Source: Oehlia diaphana
Lineage: Eukaryota > Glomeromycota > Glomeromycetes > Glomerales > Glomeraceae
Assembly (NCBI GenBank): GCA_003833135.1
Contig: QZLH01000037.1
Coordinates: 20,395-84,394, forward strand
Reading direction: 5' to 3'
Length of the DNA: 64,000 nucleotides
Part shown: piece by piece, positions 11,721 through 23,553 of the stretch
How positions within the stretch are numbered: the stretch's first letter is position 1
Layout of the letters: each line of letters opens with the position of its first letter
Made by a program: the position numbers and the translations under genes
Notes under the pieces: model-generated
Seen by the model: only the letters and a program-made list of their open reading frames with translations
Told to the model about the DNA's origin: nothing
Database searches by the model: none

Positions 11721-12640
11721 ATTTTTTCACGCCTTCGATATGTCGCATCTCCCTTTTTGTAATTTTATATATTAGTTAATCATTCCCTACGAAGAAAATG
11801 CGTCCGGAAATATTCTGAAATTGTCCGGAATATAATTGTACAAATTCTGGACAAAATGAGTGTCCTGAAAACATACGAAAACGCGCAAGATTTGGAACAT
11901 TTTCCGGACATTGATTTTTGTCCGAAATTTGTCCAGATTTGGAATTTGTCCAGAAAAAATATTTTCTCTGAAATGATCGGCAAGTCATGATATCAATGAT
12001 ATATTCATACCTAACTGATAACTGTTTAAATTAATATCATAGATAGTATTTTTGCTTGCTCTTTAAGTTTACTTCAGAGGTTTTAAATACCAGTTTTTTG
12101 CTTTTCATATTTTTTGATTTTTTATTGTCCAGAATTTGCCTGGAATTTTTTCTCGTCTAACTACCAGAATTCGTCCTTTTTTTTTGTCCAGAGATTGTCC
12201 AAAATGTGTCTAGGATTTTTTGTGTCCAGAATTTGTCCAGTTTTGTTTATCCGAAATTTGTCCTGAATTTTCATGTCTGGACAAATTCTGGACTTCAAAA
12301 AATTCCGGACACCATATTTTTTTCGTAATTTCGGACATTTTCCAGACATTTTATGGGTATACTGGACAATTTCCGAACAGTTTTGGCGACAAATTCCGGA
12401 CATTCTTTTTTCGTAGGGATTTTGATCACATGACTTCGTTAAGATTTCCCATTTTTTAAAAAAATCCTAGCGTGAGACCTTATGCACTTACTATATACTA
12501 TAAGAAACCTTATACTATGCGTATTTTTGACCGCTCTACAAGTTTTCTTAATATATCAAAAAGGATTTAGAATGTCATTTTTGACTTTTATATGTAACAT
12601 ATTATAGGGGTGCGACATAACGCAGGTGCGATAAAAAACA
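11721..12640. mobile_element. Longer element of the same inverted-repeat family, carrying a nested element
   Basis: The left end TTCACGCCTTCGATATGTCG then CATCTCCC pairs with the right end GGGGTGCGACATAACGCAGG then TGCGATAAAAAACAAAACCC. The right end also matches the right end of the 9.3 kb intronic element, including the AAAACAAAACCC suffix. Most of the interior is a second element. No transposase frame seen. Confidence 0.65.
11784..12419. mobile_element. Nested inverted-repeat element rich in GTCCGGAA/GTCCAGAA motifs
   Basis: Begins TCCCTACGAAGAAAATGCGT followed by CCGGAA and ends TTCCGGACATTC, T tract, CGTAGGGA, inverted matches. The interior has more than a dozen variants of TTTGTCC[AG]GAAT on one strand or the other, giving a highly self-complementary 636-base unit. 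No protein-coding frame. Confidence 0.7.
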
Positions 12641-12658
12641 AAACCCTATTTTTAATTA

Positions 12659-12684
12659 TTGCGCAGAGTTTTGCGCAGAGTTTT
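12659..12684. repeat. Two tandem TTGCGCAGAGTT units
   Basis: A 12-base unit repeated head to tail just outside the right end of the 11.7-12.6 kb element. Confidence 0.7.
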
Positions 12685-13425
12685 ACTTCATCATAATTGA
12701 ATTTAAATCATCCGAAATTTTTGACCACTAACATTACAGTACTAATGTGCAGATGTGTGTTACACGAAAAAATTTGTTTAAAATTTTATAAATCTGTAAA
12801 AAATATTTTCAAGTATTTCAAGAACAGTATTTTCGGATATATTCTTGGATATTTTAATATTTATTATACTGTATGGTATGATTGATATTTATCTGAGTAT
12901 TCGAAAATTTGATATGTATACTCAGCAAAAAAAATACAGAGTTTTAATTTTGCGGAATTAAACCAAAATCGCGCTATACTGAACTCAGCTGACACTATAC
13001 TAAACTCAGCTAGGCAAGTAGACTCAATTGTAAAAGGAATAAAAAAAAAAGTCAAAATTTCGTGTTTTTCTCAAAAAATTATCTGAAAAACAGCCTTTTT
13101 GACCTTAGACAGATCTCTTGTAAATTTTACATACAGGATAACTGTTTAATATCATAATATGTGTAATTAATTATTTAATTTAATATTAATCTTAGTAAAT
13201 TTAAAAAATCGGGACTGGTGACATCTCTATCAATTTTTATCGCCCGGAACAGTTTATCCCCTGTTAAAGCATCCTTTCACAAAAGTCACCACTACATTTA
13301 TGTAACTGTAACTCAAAGTAATCGTGGTTGATCGCAGTCATGTGTATACTGTGACCCTATCAGTTATGACGATGGAAATTCTTTTGATCTAATAACTGGA
13401 TTTGTGTAATAATTTTGTAATTAAT

Positions 13426-13630
13426 AATGCTAAATAAGTAATTGAGGTTTTAATGTTTTGAACCTTAAAGCATACCATTCACGATCAGTTTAACATGAAT
13501 AATGCTAAATAAGCCATTGAAGTTTTAATGTTTTGAACCTAAAAGGATACCGACGATCAGAATCTCGTCATAATATTTTGATATGAATAAACCATTGAGG
13601 TTTTTAATATTTTAAACCTATAAAGGAAAA
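13426..13630. repeat. Tandem repeat, period about 75, nearly three units
   Basis: Units carry AATGCTAAATAAG, ATTGA[GA]GTTTTAATGTTT and GAACCT followed by a GGATACC-like stretch. Units one and two start 75 bases apart (13426, 13501); the third is shortened. Confidence 0.8.
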
Positions 13631-14165
13631 CCATCCAAAATCCCGAAAATTCAAATCCCGAAAATTCAAAATCCCGAAATTCAAAATCACGACACTTATT
13701 AATACTGTATATACTTCGCAAAAATTAATGAATTTATTATTAATGATTAAAAGTTATTATTCTGAATTTATTAATCTGAAAAAAATAAATTTTATTTTGG
13801 GAGTTTATAAAAAATAATTTTATTTTGTGGTTTATATAAAAAAAAAAAAGAGAATAAAATATTAATTAGAAAAAAATAAAACTTTTTTTCTTTTTAAATA
13901 AAAATTTTGCTTTATATTAAATAAAATTATTTTTTTTTTTGCCATTGCTTTTTAATATATTAAATAAAATTATTTTTTTTTTTGCCATTGCTTTTTAATA
14001 TATTATTTAAAATCATTTTTTTTTTAAAATTTTTTTAATTTTTTTTTATTCATTTCATTATAATATAATCTTCAGGAAGACAATAAGTGTAATATCTGAA
14101 ATTTCTGGATTTTGTCTGTCGGAATTGTGGAACATTGGGTTTTCGGGATTCTGGTTGTCGAGATT
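13630..14165. mobile_element. Possible element bounded by AATCCCGAAA repeats
   Basis: Left end: four tandem copies of an AAAATCCCGAAAATTC-like unit. Right end: inverted related sequence (TTTTCGGGATTCTGG near 14135). The AT-rich interior holds a 43-base tandem duplication. Borders and status as an element are uncertain. Confidence 0.35.
13915..14003. repeat. Tandem duplication, period 43
   Basis: GCCATTGCTTTTTAATATAT recurs exactly 43 bases later (13941, 13984), each preceded by AAATAAAATTA and a T tract. Confidence 0.85.
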
Positions 14166-15462
14166 TCGTAGTAAATTAATAAATCCTATTATTAATCGAG
14201 GATTTTTTCATATATTAGTTATTACTAATAGCATTAATTTGTTCTATGGTCAAAGATATTAACCAAAAAAAAAAAAAAAATATCAAAGAAATTATTTACG
14301 TTTAACTGAAAAGGAAACACAATTTAATGAAGCCACAGATTAGGCATGCATGAATAAAAATAAATGATGGCTATGTAGATCCTTATAGACAATTCCGGTA
14401 AATTAATATTGACTGGCCATATTTGAAATGGCATGTCATAAAGATATGCATATTTGGAAGTTATTTAAGCCACACAAAAATTTCCTATTATTGTTAATTT
14501 ATATAAAATCATTGTTTATATTCGTAAACCCTACCATTAAAAAAAATTATTGGTTCGATGATCGATAATTTATTGAAATTTCATTTACGGTTTCATTGTT
14601 TTTTAAAAAAGAATAAAGAATTCTCTAAAATTTTAAACTTTTGAAAATCTTCGAGAACGTATTTAGATAATAAGGAAATTATATCTATTTTTAAGAAATT
14701 TTTTTTTTTAAAAAATTTTTTTTTAAAAAAAAATCATCATTTAAAAAAAATATCTACAAATGAAACCCTTCAATCCCTGTGAAGTGGCTTAGTCATTCTA
14801 TAAAAAGAAATTATTAAGTAATTTCTATAATTAATATACTAATAAATACTCCTCGGAAATTAACCAGCCTAGTTGCCGTAGTTGTCACACAAATGCAGCA
14901 ATTAATATATGTTTTTAATTTTAATAAAACGTAAAAAATTATTTTTGGGAATTCCGTAATAATTTTGTAATTATTATCAATGCAAAGGGCGAAAAAAAAA
15001 ATAATAAAGGCTAAATAAAAATCGAATTTTTTGAATGAATTTAGTAATAATTAACTGTTTATATCTAAATAATTACTTAAAATTAATTTTATATGGTTCG
15101 ACATATAAGTGGGGTGTGATCACTTAATCACGTGTAAATGCATAACTCCGCATAACTTCAGCCGAGTATGATATTTCCTTGTAGTAATACTGGCGGAATA
15201 TCACGTGATGTTTATTTCTTTATTTATGTTCATCAAATACTGAACAAGAAAATACAAGTTATTACAGGTAACGAAGTTAGAAGGTGGCACATAAACAACA
15301 CGGAAAAGATTTTCCGAACCAATTTTAGTATAAAGTAGCGCCAATTTTTTGAACGACAGAAATTTTCTGAATACGAAAGAATAAATTTGTTTTTTTTTTA
15401 TAAAAAAAAAAGAAAAAAAAAAGAAAAAATATAATAAAATAAAAAAAAAAATATAAATATAA
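14166..15462. other. Intergenic upstream of kinase-like gene 3
   Basis: AT-rich with long A/T tracts (about 14690-14750). A stretch around 15110-15210 contains two CACGTG-like sites and CGCATAACTT-type sequence reminiscent of the 11.3 kb dispersed repeat. No gene supported. Confidence 0.4.
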
Positions 15463-16821
15463 ATGAAAATGAAATTAAAGTCATTGATTAATAAATTAAA
15501 CATATTTGAAAAAGATTCCAAACCAGCAATTAAAGGATGGACCAGCGGGAATTTAGATATTGATAAATTTATAAAAGATACAATGTATGATGCTAAACAT
15601 TCTGATAATTATTATTCTCACTTTCTCGAATGGGTACCGTACGATAGATTTACAAATATCAAACAAATTGGTGTAGGGGGATTTTCCAAAGTATATTCCG
15701 CAACATGGTTAGATGGTAAATCATCATATTATAAATTGAATAGTGGAAGTTGGAAAAAATCAATTCCTAAACCTATGAAAGTTACTTTAAAGAGGTTGAA
15801 TGGATCGCAGAATATGTCTCCTGAATATTTAAATGAGGTAAATTTTTATATCTAAATATAATAATATGATTATATGTAATTCATTCGCTAATTTTTTTTT
15901 TTTTCCGATAAATCATAGCTTAAAGTATGTTGGAATTTATACATCAAGTTAAAAGAATCGTTATTACCATTTTATGGAATAACTAAGGACCCAGAGACTA
16001 AGGAATTTATGATTATTGAAAAATATGCAGGACAAGGAAATTTAAGAAATATTCTTTCAAATAATTTTAACAAGATTTTATGGAAAGATAAAATTGAATT
16101 ATTATGTTATTTAGCATTAAACCTTAAAAATTTACATGAATTAGAATATTATCATAAAAATATTCATAGTGGAAATATCTTATTTTACGATCATTATTAT
16201 AAAAAATCATATATTTTAGATTTTGGATTAACTGGACCAGTAAAAGAACAAAAAGATAATGTAATATATGGAGTATTACCTTATATTGCTCCTGAAGTTT
16301 TAAATGGGAAACCATATACATCATCATCTGATATTTATAGTTTTGGTGTAATTATGGCTGAATTATCATCCGGAAAACCACCCTTTCATGATAGAAAACA
16401 TAATGCAAATTTATCATTAGAAATATGTAATGGTCTTAGACCAGAATTTGGAAAAGAAACTCCGGAAATTTATAAGAAATTAGCTTATAGATGCATGAAT
16501 GCTAATTCAAATCAAAGACCAATAGCAACTCAATTATATGAAATATTGGAGATTTGGAAAGATTCTATTAATTGTAAAAATTTTGGTTATAAAAGGAAAG
16601 AAATTAAAGCTATATTTGAAGAAGCTGATAAAGGAATACCGGACATTTCAACCTCATATAAGAAGGATCCTGATGCGGTATATACTAGTAGAACATTTAA
16701 ATTTAGCAATTTACCAAAACCTGTTAATTTATCTGTTATTGCCTCATATCTTAATGATGAAGAAAATTATCAAAGTAATTATTATTTTAAAATTTTATTA
16801 TTATTATTATTATTATTTTAA
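15463..16821 (+). CDS. Kinase-like protein 3 (HRD Asp replaced), zinc ribbon absent
   Basis: Exons 15463-15837 and 15919-16821 join in phase 0 (intron 81 bases) to 425 residues. It is the closest visible relative of kinase-like protein 2: GWTSGNLDIDKFIKDTMYDA and FLEWVPYDRF precede the kinase fold, but the N-terminal Cys pairs are missing and the protein starts only 24 residues before that block. Landmarks: GVGGFSKVY (70-78), VTLK (Lys 110), HKN (204-206), SGN, an intact DFG (226-228), YIAPE and DIYSFGVIMAELSSGKPPF. Lys and DFG are retained, so nucleotide binding may persist although the HRD Asp is lost. The C-terminus runs into a TTA microsatellite read as LLLLLLLF, so the true end could lie in an unseen exon or be recently altered. 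Confidence 0.87.
16796..16819. repeat. Coding (TTA)n microsatellite forming a poly-Leu tail
   Basis: Seven or more TTA codons directly before the stop codon of kinase-like gene 3. Confidence 0.85.
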
Positions 16822-17336
16822 ATAAGTTTTTTATAAAATTACTAATTTATTTTTATTTTTATTTTTTTTTTTAATAGATTGTCATATCAGCTAGTTAATT
16901 GACTTGGTCACTTAGGTCATATACAATTACAATATATTTAACTTAGTTTATTGTTGTTATATATGTTTTAAAGTAGTACATTATTTGTTAAATTTATAGA
17001 TGTTTTTAGGTAAATTAGTATTTATATATTGGCGAACTTGTTTAATAATTATATTTATTCTTTGTCTATAGTTTTTTTTTTTTACTTTATTATTTATTTA
17101 TATATATATACACATCTTTGTAATTTATTTTTAAAACCAACGTGTCTCTTGACAAATAAAATTAGCATTCAGATTACTAGTTTACAATTGTACCTTCGGT
17201 AGTAAATTTGTGAATGTTTTGTAAGAACTCATAAATTTGTTTTAATCTGGTTTGTTGGTATAAATATACTATTGTATATTTTTGTCCTTCCTCCACGGTT
17301 CCACAAATAATAAATTGGTTTATACTATACTGTATA
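16822..17336. other. Intergenic, no gene seen
   Basis: AT-rich sequence downstream of kinase-like gene 3 with a TA run near 17100; nothing recognisable. Confidence 0.4.
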
Positions 17337-17828
17337 CAGACGGATCGCGTTATAACGAATTTGGTGTCCAGGCCGATCTGACTTTCGTTATAAGAAAATT
17401 CGTTATAGGAAAACCTGGTATAATACGGGAAAATTTTGTATATTGCGGTATATCGCATTACCAATTGAAATTTACAATTTGATTTTATGTCACACGGTGA
17501 AAATTACATACGCTGAAATATAACTTAAATAGTTCCTTTTCTATATATTTTCTTTTATAAATTTTATCTATATTCTATTGCCACAAGTAGTAACCATTTA
17601 AAACTCGTTTAATTCATGAAATTTTTATAAAATAGTGTGTCGTTAAAAAATATAAAATTCGTTACAATGTGAGTCATTTGTATATACTGTTACTTCGTTA
17701 AACGGTATACAGCATTTAATTAGTAAAATTCGGTATAGTAAGATTTTTTTTATGTCAAAATCCGTACCACAGTCCACAGTGAACCGTTATACTAATTAAT
17801 TCGTTATATCGATAACGCGAGCCGACTA
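17337..17828. mobile_element. TA-flanked inverted-repeat element with CGTTATAACGAA termini
   Basis: The left end CAGACGGATCGCGTTATAAC followed by GAATT matches the reverse complement of the right end (AGTCGGCTCGCGTTATCGAT then ATAACGAATT). TATA flanks both ends, consistent with TA target duplication as in Tc1/mariner/pogo elements. Internal TTCGTTATA motifs repeat several times. No transposase is seen, so the element is non-autonomous. Superfamily is an inference from ends and target. Confidence 0.6.
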
Positions 17829-18830
17829 TATAGCCATAGAACAAGTTAGAGTTTATTGGAGATTTACCAGATTTACCTAATATATGTTGTGCCTCAGGTG
17901 CATCAGGTGTCGATTTGCGTTAGTTGATAACCGATGCGAGCCAAGCGAGTAAATAAATTACAGTGTTGGTATATGACAAAGTCATATGGGCATATTTTTT
18001 ATTTTATTTTATTTTTAAGATAACGACAACGTCTGTCGACAGGTACAAATAACTAGTAAGATACAATAAGAACTAATTCCTAAATTAAATAAAGACTAGG
18101 CTATAATCACAAATTGCAATACAACTTGCCGATAAAGAAGATAAAGAAAACGAAAATAACCGCGGGGAGCGGCTAAGCACAGCTATTTTCATATGACATA
18201 TAAGCCATCTCATATAAAAACCACGTGACTTTTATAATTCTGGCTTCTTTTAAAAAAGTTAAACCAAAAATTAAAATTATAATGCTGGCCAAATTTATAT
18301 TGCTGGCCTGAATTAAGAATCTTATGAGGTGTTGCCATGCGTATCGCACAATAAAATCTTCCATATCACTTTTTTTTATTTACAAATTACAAGTAAGCTG
18401 AGTCTTATATGTCACAATAAATTATACATAAAATTTTATTGAGTGACTTTCACAAGTTTGATTAATTATACCTTATATTAATAAGAAATACTGTACTATG
18501 GACTACCACGATAACATACCACCATGACAACGAGCGTTTCATTCAAAGAATTTTTATTAGAGCTCATATGATCTAACCACCATATTATTTCATATGTCGA
18601 AAAGTCGAAGAAACATTTACTTTATAATTCAGTAATAAAAAGCTTTTTTTTTTGAAATTCCAATTCCACAATATTTCTTTATATAGTTAAGCGTGTATAT
18701 AAATGAAAAGTACTATGAGAAAGAGGAGAGTGACAAAAAAACTTGAAGACACACGACTTCTTTAGTAATAATGACCCTTATATTGAAATAAAACCTTCAA
18801 AAGTATTATTATGATAATATTCTTCACAAT
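17829..18830. other. Intergenic, no gene seen
   Basis: Includes two TTGCTGGCC/ATGCTGGCC motifs near 18285-18308 related to the 2.68 kb hairpin. No supported gene. Confidence 0.4.
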
Positions 18831-18985
18831 ACATCTCGTTATTACGACATATTATCGTATAACGACATCATTTTTTGGATTCTTTTGTCGTTATATAAAA
18901 AATAATAAATCTAATTATAATTACATTTAGAAAAAGTTTACTAATGGCCCGAAGAGTGTCGTTATAACGTGCAGCACTTGTATAT
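18831..18985. mobile_element. Short element with CGTTATAACGACA ends
   Basis: ACATCTCGTTATTACGACAT at the left and the reverse complement of GTGTCGTTATAACGTGCAGC at the right form imperfect inverted ends about 155 bases apart. They resemble the 17.3-17.8 kb element ends. Non-coding. Confidence 0.45.
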
Positions 18986-19734
18986 ATAAAAATTAAAATA
19001 AAGTAATCGGTAAATGAGCATAATCAGCTGAGCGATTTCTTGGCTCGATGTTTTTAAGGAATGTAATTACTTTTTTTGCTTATTTTTTGCCTTTACTGAC
19101 CCATTAAACTTTTTAATAAAACATCTCGGCTGTTTCAATAAATTAGATTATTTGGTTAGCCTGTTTACTATGTTTACTAACAATTTCTAAAGTTCTTTGA
19201 CTGGTGCGGGCGGAAGTATCGACTGAATGATAATTAGATCATAATTTTTAGCGAGCGGTTAATTCTTGCTGATTAAATATTGACAATCTAATTTTCTTTT
19301 TATTATATTCGCTAGTAAATCCCTGTTAATCATCAAATCGGCTAAAAAGAACATGATTTTCTTTTTTTAGAATCTACGAGTTTAAAGTTGATAATTTATC
19401 TACTCTTCCTTTTTGGGAGATAAAGTAATAATTTTCATATGTTGTCGTTTTACATGAAGTTAATTTATACAAATAAAAATACGATGTTCCCGAGTGGTCA
19501 ACATAGATTTCTCCTTAATTATCATATTGTGTAAAAGATGTAAATTATTAAAATTCCGAAATGATACTTATTGGTCAGTGATCTGTCGGCTATAGACTAT
19601 TACAGTTTAATTAAAAGTATTTTTTATTTTTTATTTAAATCAATTAAAAAACAATAGCGATATCCTTTTTCTTTTTTTTTATTACACATCCTCTTATACC
19701 ACGCATCCTCTTATTCTTCTCTCCTTAATAAATA
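18986..19734. other. Intergenic, no gene seen
   Basis: AT-rich with no repeat or frame I can support. Confidence 0.4.
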
Positions 19735-19950
19735 TTATTATTTTTTTTTTTTTGCGCGAAAAAAAAAATAAATATTCTTCCCTCCTCTTATTCTTCACCC
19801 CTTTATAGAAAGGTAACAAACTTTTTTTCGCGTAAATAAATATTTTTATTTTTTTTGCGCGAAAAAAAATAAATATTCTTCCCTCCTCTTATTCTTCCCC
19901 CCTTTAGAGAAAGGTAACAAACTTTTTTTCGCGTAAATAAATGTTTTATT
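19735..19950. repeat. Tandem repeat, period about 103, two units
   Basis: Each unit has TTTGCGCGAAAAAAAA, AAATATTCTTCCCTCCTCTT, GAAAGGTAACAAACTTTTTT and CGCGTAAATAAAT. GCGCGAA starts at 19754 and 19857. Confidence 0.85.
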
Positions 19951-20080
19951 TTTATTTCATGCAAAATATTTTTTTTTTACACAAATAAATATCTAGGGTA
20001 TACCATTTATTCCGAGGTCAGGACAACAAATGTTGAACAAGCAAAAAAACATTTTTTTTAAAATATAAAAAAAAAAAAAT

Positions 20081-20415
20081 CAAAATGAGGATTACTCCTA
20101 ATATACCAACATAGAGATAAGGTGAGAAACATTAGACTAACCTACTCAAGTGAAGTCAACCAATAGACCTGGTCGTTAAAAAGAACAAGTGGATGCAATG
20201 ATAAGGGGAGTTATGGCGACCCTATTGAGCTGGCAGGTCTGTAATGGATACTGCCTCACGTCTATTTTAACGATGTCTAGGAGAGAAGTTGGTAGTGTGA
20301 AGCAATGACCTATTGCTGTGTCTTTATCGGATCACTTGATGAATCATGAGACTAGGTGCCGACCGCAGTGAAACTTCTATGTTATGTTCACTTAGTTGTC
20401 ACTAACCTATTCACT
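20081..20415. other. GC-richer island without a frame; possible retroelement end or RNA
   Basis: About 335 bases of balanced composition, clearly richer in G and C than its surroundings, bounded by A-rich (left) and T-rich (right) sequence. Landmarks are GGCGACCCTATTGAGCTGGC, GGATACTGCCTCACGTC and GAGACTAGGTGCCGACCGCA. No reading frame runs through it on either strand, and I find no tRNA-like A/B boxes. It may be the 3' part of a non-LTR retroelement or a structured RNA; I cannot choose. Confidence 0.45.
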
Positions 20416-20744
20416 TTTTTTTTCAGCCTAATTAAATTCATCAAAAATGGTAAATACAGTTACTGTACACCAAAAATTTAAAGCTGTAATCGAAAATATA
20501 AATATCTAGGCAATACCATCTAATTCAATTGAATTTTTGTTGTAATTTGCTGGTATCACGTGATTTAAAATAAAGTTTGATTGGCTACAAATTTAATATT
20601 GCGATATCGTATTAATTGTTAAAGATAAATAAGATGGATTTTTTTTAATCAGAGATATATACGTGTTTCTTTATTAGATATTTTTTGAAAGATTGGAAAT
20701 TGGAATCAACAAAAAACAGAGAAATAAGCCAATAAATGAAATGT

Positions 20745-21015
20745 AAGAACCACCAACAATCAAAACCAAAGGCAATGAAAACAAAATCAAAGCCTAAGGG
20801 TAATGATCGAAATTGAAATCAAAGCCAAAAAAAATGGGAGGAAAAATGAGACCAAAGGCCGAAAATGAAATCAAACCCAAAAATGAAATGGAAAAAATAA
20901 TCAATGCCCAAAAAATGAAATGAAACAAAATCCAGAATCAAACCAGGAACAAATTCATAGCACAAAAAATAAAATGAAACCAAAGCCCAAAAATAGAATG
21001 GAAAAAAATAAATGA
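20745..21015. repeat. Degenerate purine-rich minisatellite
   Basis: About a dozen loose copies of an AATGAAATCAAAGCCCAAAA-like unit of roughly 20 bases on the plus strand. The strand is almost free of T over long stretches. Confidence 0.7.
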
Positions 21016-23553
21016 AAATCTATAAATACTAAGAAGAAATGGTTAATTAAAGAATAAAATACATAAACCTATGACTTTACAATTTTAAGTGATTGAATAA
21101 CTCTTCGCAATTTTTTTTAAAAAAAATAACTCTGGTTTTCATATATTAAATCAAATTAAAAATTTGCTAAAACAGACAAAAAAAGCATTAATAAAAAGAA
21201 ACATATAAATACCAAATAAACCTACCGAACTGAAATCACGTCTAAACAAAGGTTATCCGAATATAAAAATTGTTAGAGGGGGTGGCAAAAATTATGTACC
21301 ACCCGGGGACTTTTTCTAAAAGTATGTACTGTATTGTTTAAACATGGTGACATAAAAGTTTGCCCGCTCGCTGTATGAGTCGATACTGTCATTGAACAAC
21401 AATCTCGATAGTCGATAAAGAAAGTGCTCATAACTGATAATATAACACATTTGCTGTTTTCTGTGAATGAAAATTTTTTTATTTCATCAATAATAATATT
21501 GTTACAACTTATGAAACATAATACATTTTGGTGTCTTGGTCACGAAATATTATTTGGTCAACATAATCCTATCAATCCGCTAGACAAGAATTAATGGTCT
21601 TGTCGGTATCGGCACATAAAACTCGTGTCATGAAAATTCAAAGATCTTGTTCCTAGTGACCACATTATATATGGCCTAAAGTTCAGTCCAAAAAAAAATA
21701 AATTTATGTTAATTAAACTATCACTACCAGTAAAATTGCACTTTTAATAAACTACTTTTCGTTTTTCGCTACCTGTTTCCTCTAGTACTTCCATGGAGAA
21801 ACTTGATCATGACTTTGATAAATGTTAATATTCGGCTATATTAAGATTTGGCAACTATATTTCTTATTCACGTAAATTTGATTCGTGGGGAATCCTAATA
21901 AATGATATTTGTTCGTTGTTGTAAATATTATATTCTCAAGTGTGAGCACATATGTTTTATTTTTCCTAATTTCAAAAAAAAAAAAATGATATTGAGGGAA
22001 AAAAAGACTGAGCTGATTTGAATATACAACAAGTTCACTCTGAGAAATAATGAAATATACAGGTACCGGTTTTCTAGATGCAGACTTTTGATGCTTCCGC
22101 AGTTCCGCTTCTATTAATTAATCCATATTATGTAAATTCCAAACTCCATAACGCAACGTAAAAGCTTATTAGAATGTACCGATTATCAATCGGAAAAACT
22201 TCCAATGAAAGTTACCAACGCTAATATGGGGTGATTAGATAAAAAGGGACTAAATTGATGAAAAATGTTTTTTTTTTTTTGCATTGTGAACAATCAATAA
22301 CAATTTGAACATTTGATATAGAACCAATACTATCTAAAAATTTTTTCAGCGATTTGTTCCCTTTTTCTAGAACTCACCCCAATTTTGTAACCATAATAAT
22401 GACGCTTTTACTAATAAATATAGAGCTCAAAAAGTTTGCCCTTAATTTAACTTGATATTATTAAGTGAACCAAATTTTATTGGACACTTCTATTGATCGG
22501 GTCACTCAGTAACTATTCAAGATACCATACGAATATGGTTTAATAACCTGCTGGCTCCTTGTTGTGAGTTACTAAAACGGTTAAACACTCGCTTAAACTT
22601 TATCATCTTTATTATTATATTGATAATTACAAGGAAGGTTAATAATCATACAAAAACTCCGAGAAATTACCAATTTCAAATGTAACATCACAAGCAAAGA
22701 AAGATCTAATGAAAGAGAATTATTATGAAACTAATAGATTAATGATTATATTGTCTTACCACAGCGCTAACTAATAATAATAATAAAGTGTTTAATAATA
22801 GAAATATTTGGAAATATTTGGAATAATGGGGATAAAAAAAGAATGTTTGCGGCGTACGAAAAAGAATTTTTTTTTCTTCTTAATGAAGAATTTCATTACG
22901 AATGAAATCTTCAGTTTAATTCATAAACGTTGTAACATTATGATACTTTGATAAAATTACTAAATTTGTTAATTGGTTATTATTGATCATGGTAGATCGC
23001 ACCATAAATTTTTCTTTACGCGTTCTTGTGCCAATAAAATTAAAAAATCTCAGTATCCTATTTCGGAAATTTGTGACATTTACACGATAATATCGATCTT
23101 TCTTTTGTGCGATCGTATTTTCTATAAACTATACTAAATAATCAAAAAAAAAATGACATCACATAGATCATTAAAAAATGTTTCTATAGTTTACAAATAC
23201 GGTTTACACATTCTAAAATTAGATTGCAATAATGAAATACGTACTGTATAATATACTTCTATTTTTTTATTCTATTATATTTATATTTTGACAATAGGTT
23301 CCTTTTTAACATTTACTAAATTTAAAATTATCAATTTATTTCTATTGTCATCACTTCGATTTGGCGTATCGAAATAATGAACGAATGTGGTTTTTTCTAT
23401 GCCCTCTGACGCAATGAGTTTGCCTTGAATGAAATTGCCCTTTCATCTATTTCCGAATTCGAAAAGAATATTTACATTTTCTTTTTAGTCGTAAAGAAAA
23501 ACTGTCCATTGCTTTCAGCAGCAAGAAATTAATTATGAAAAAAAATGTATAAA

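Noticed and set aside
11776..12459. Several 67-80-residue frames on both strands
   Set aside because: They read through the GTCCGGAA-rich inverted-repeat element; repetitive composition explains them.
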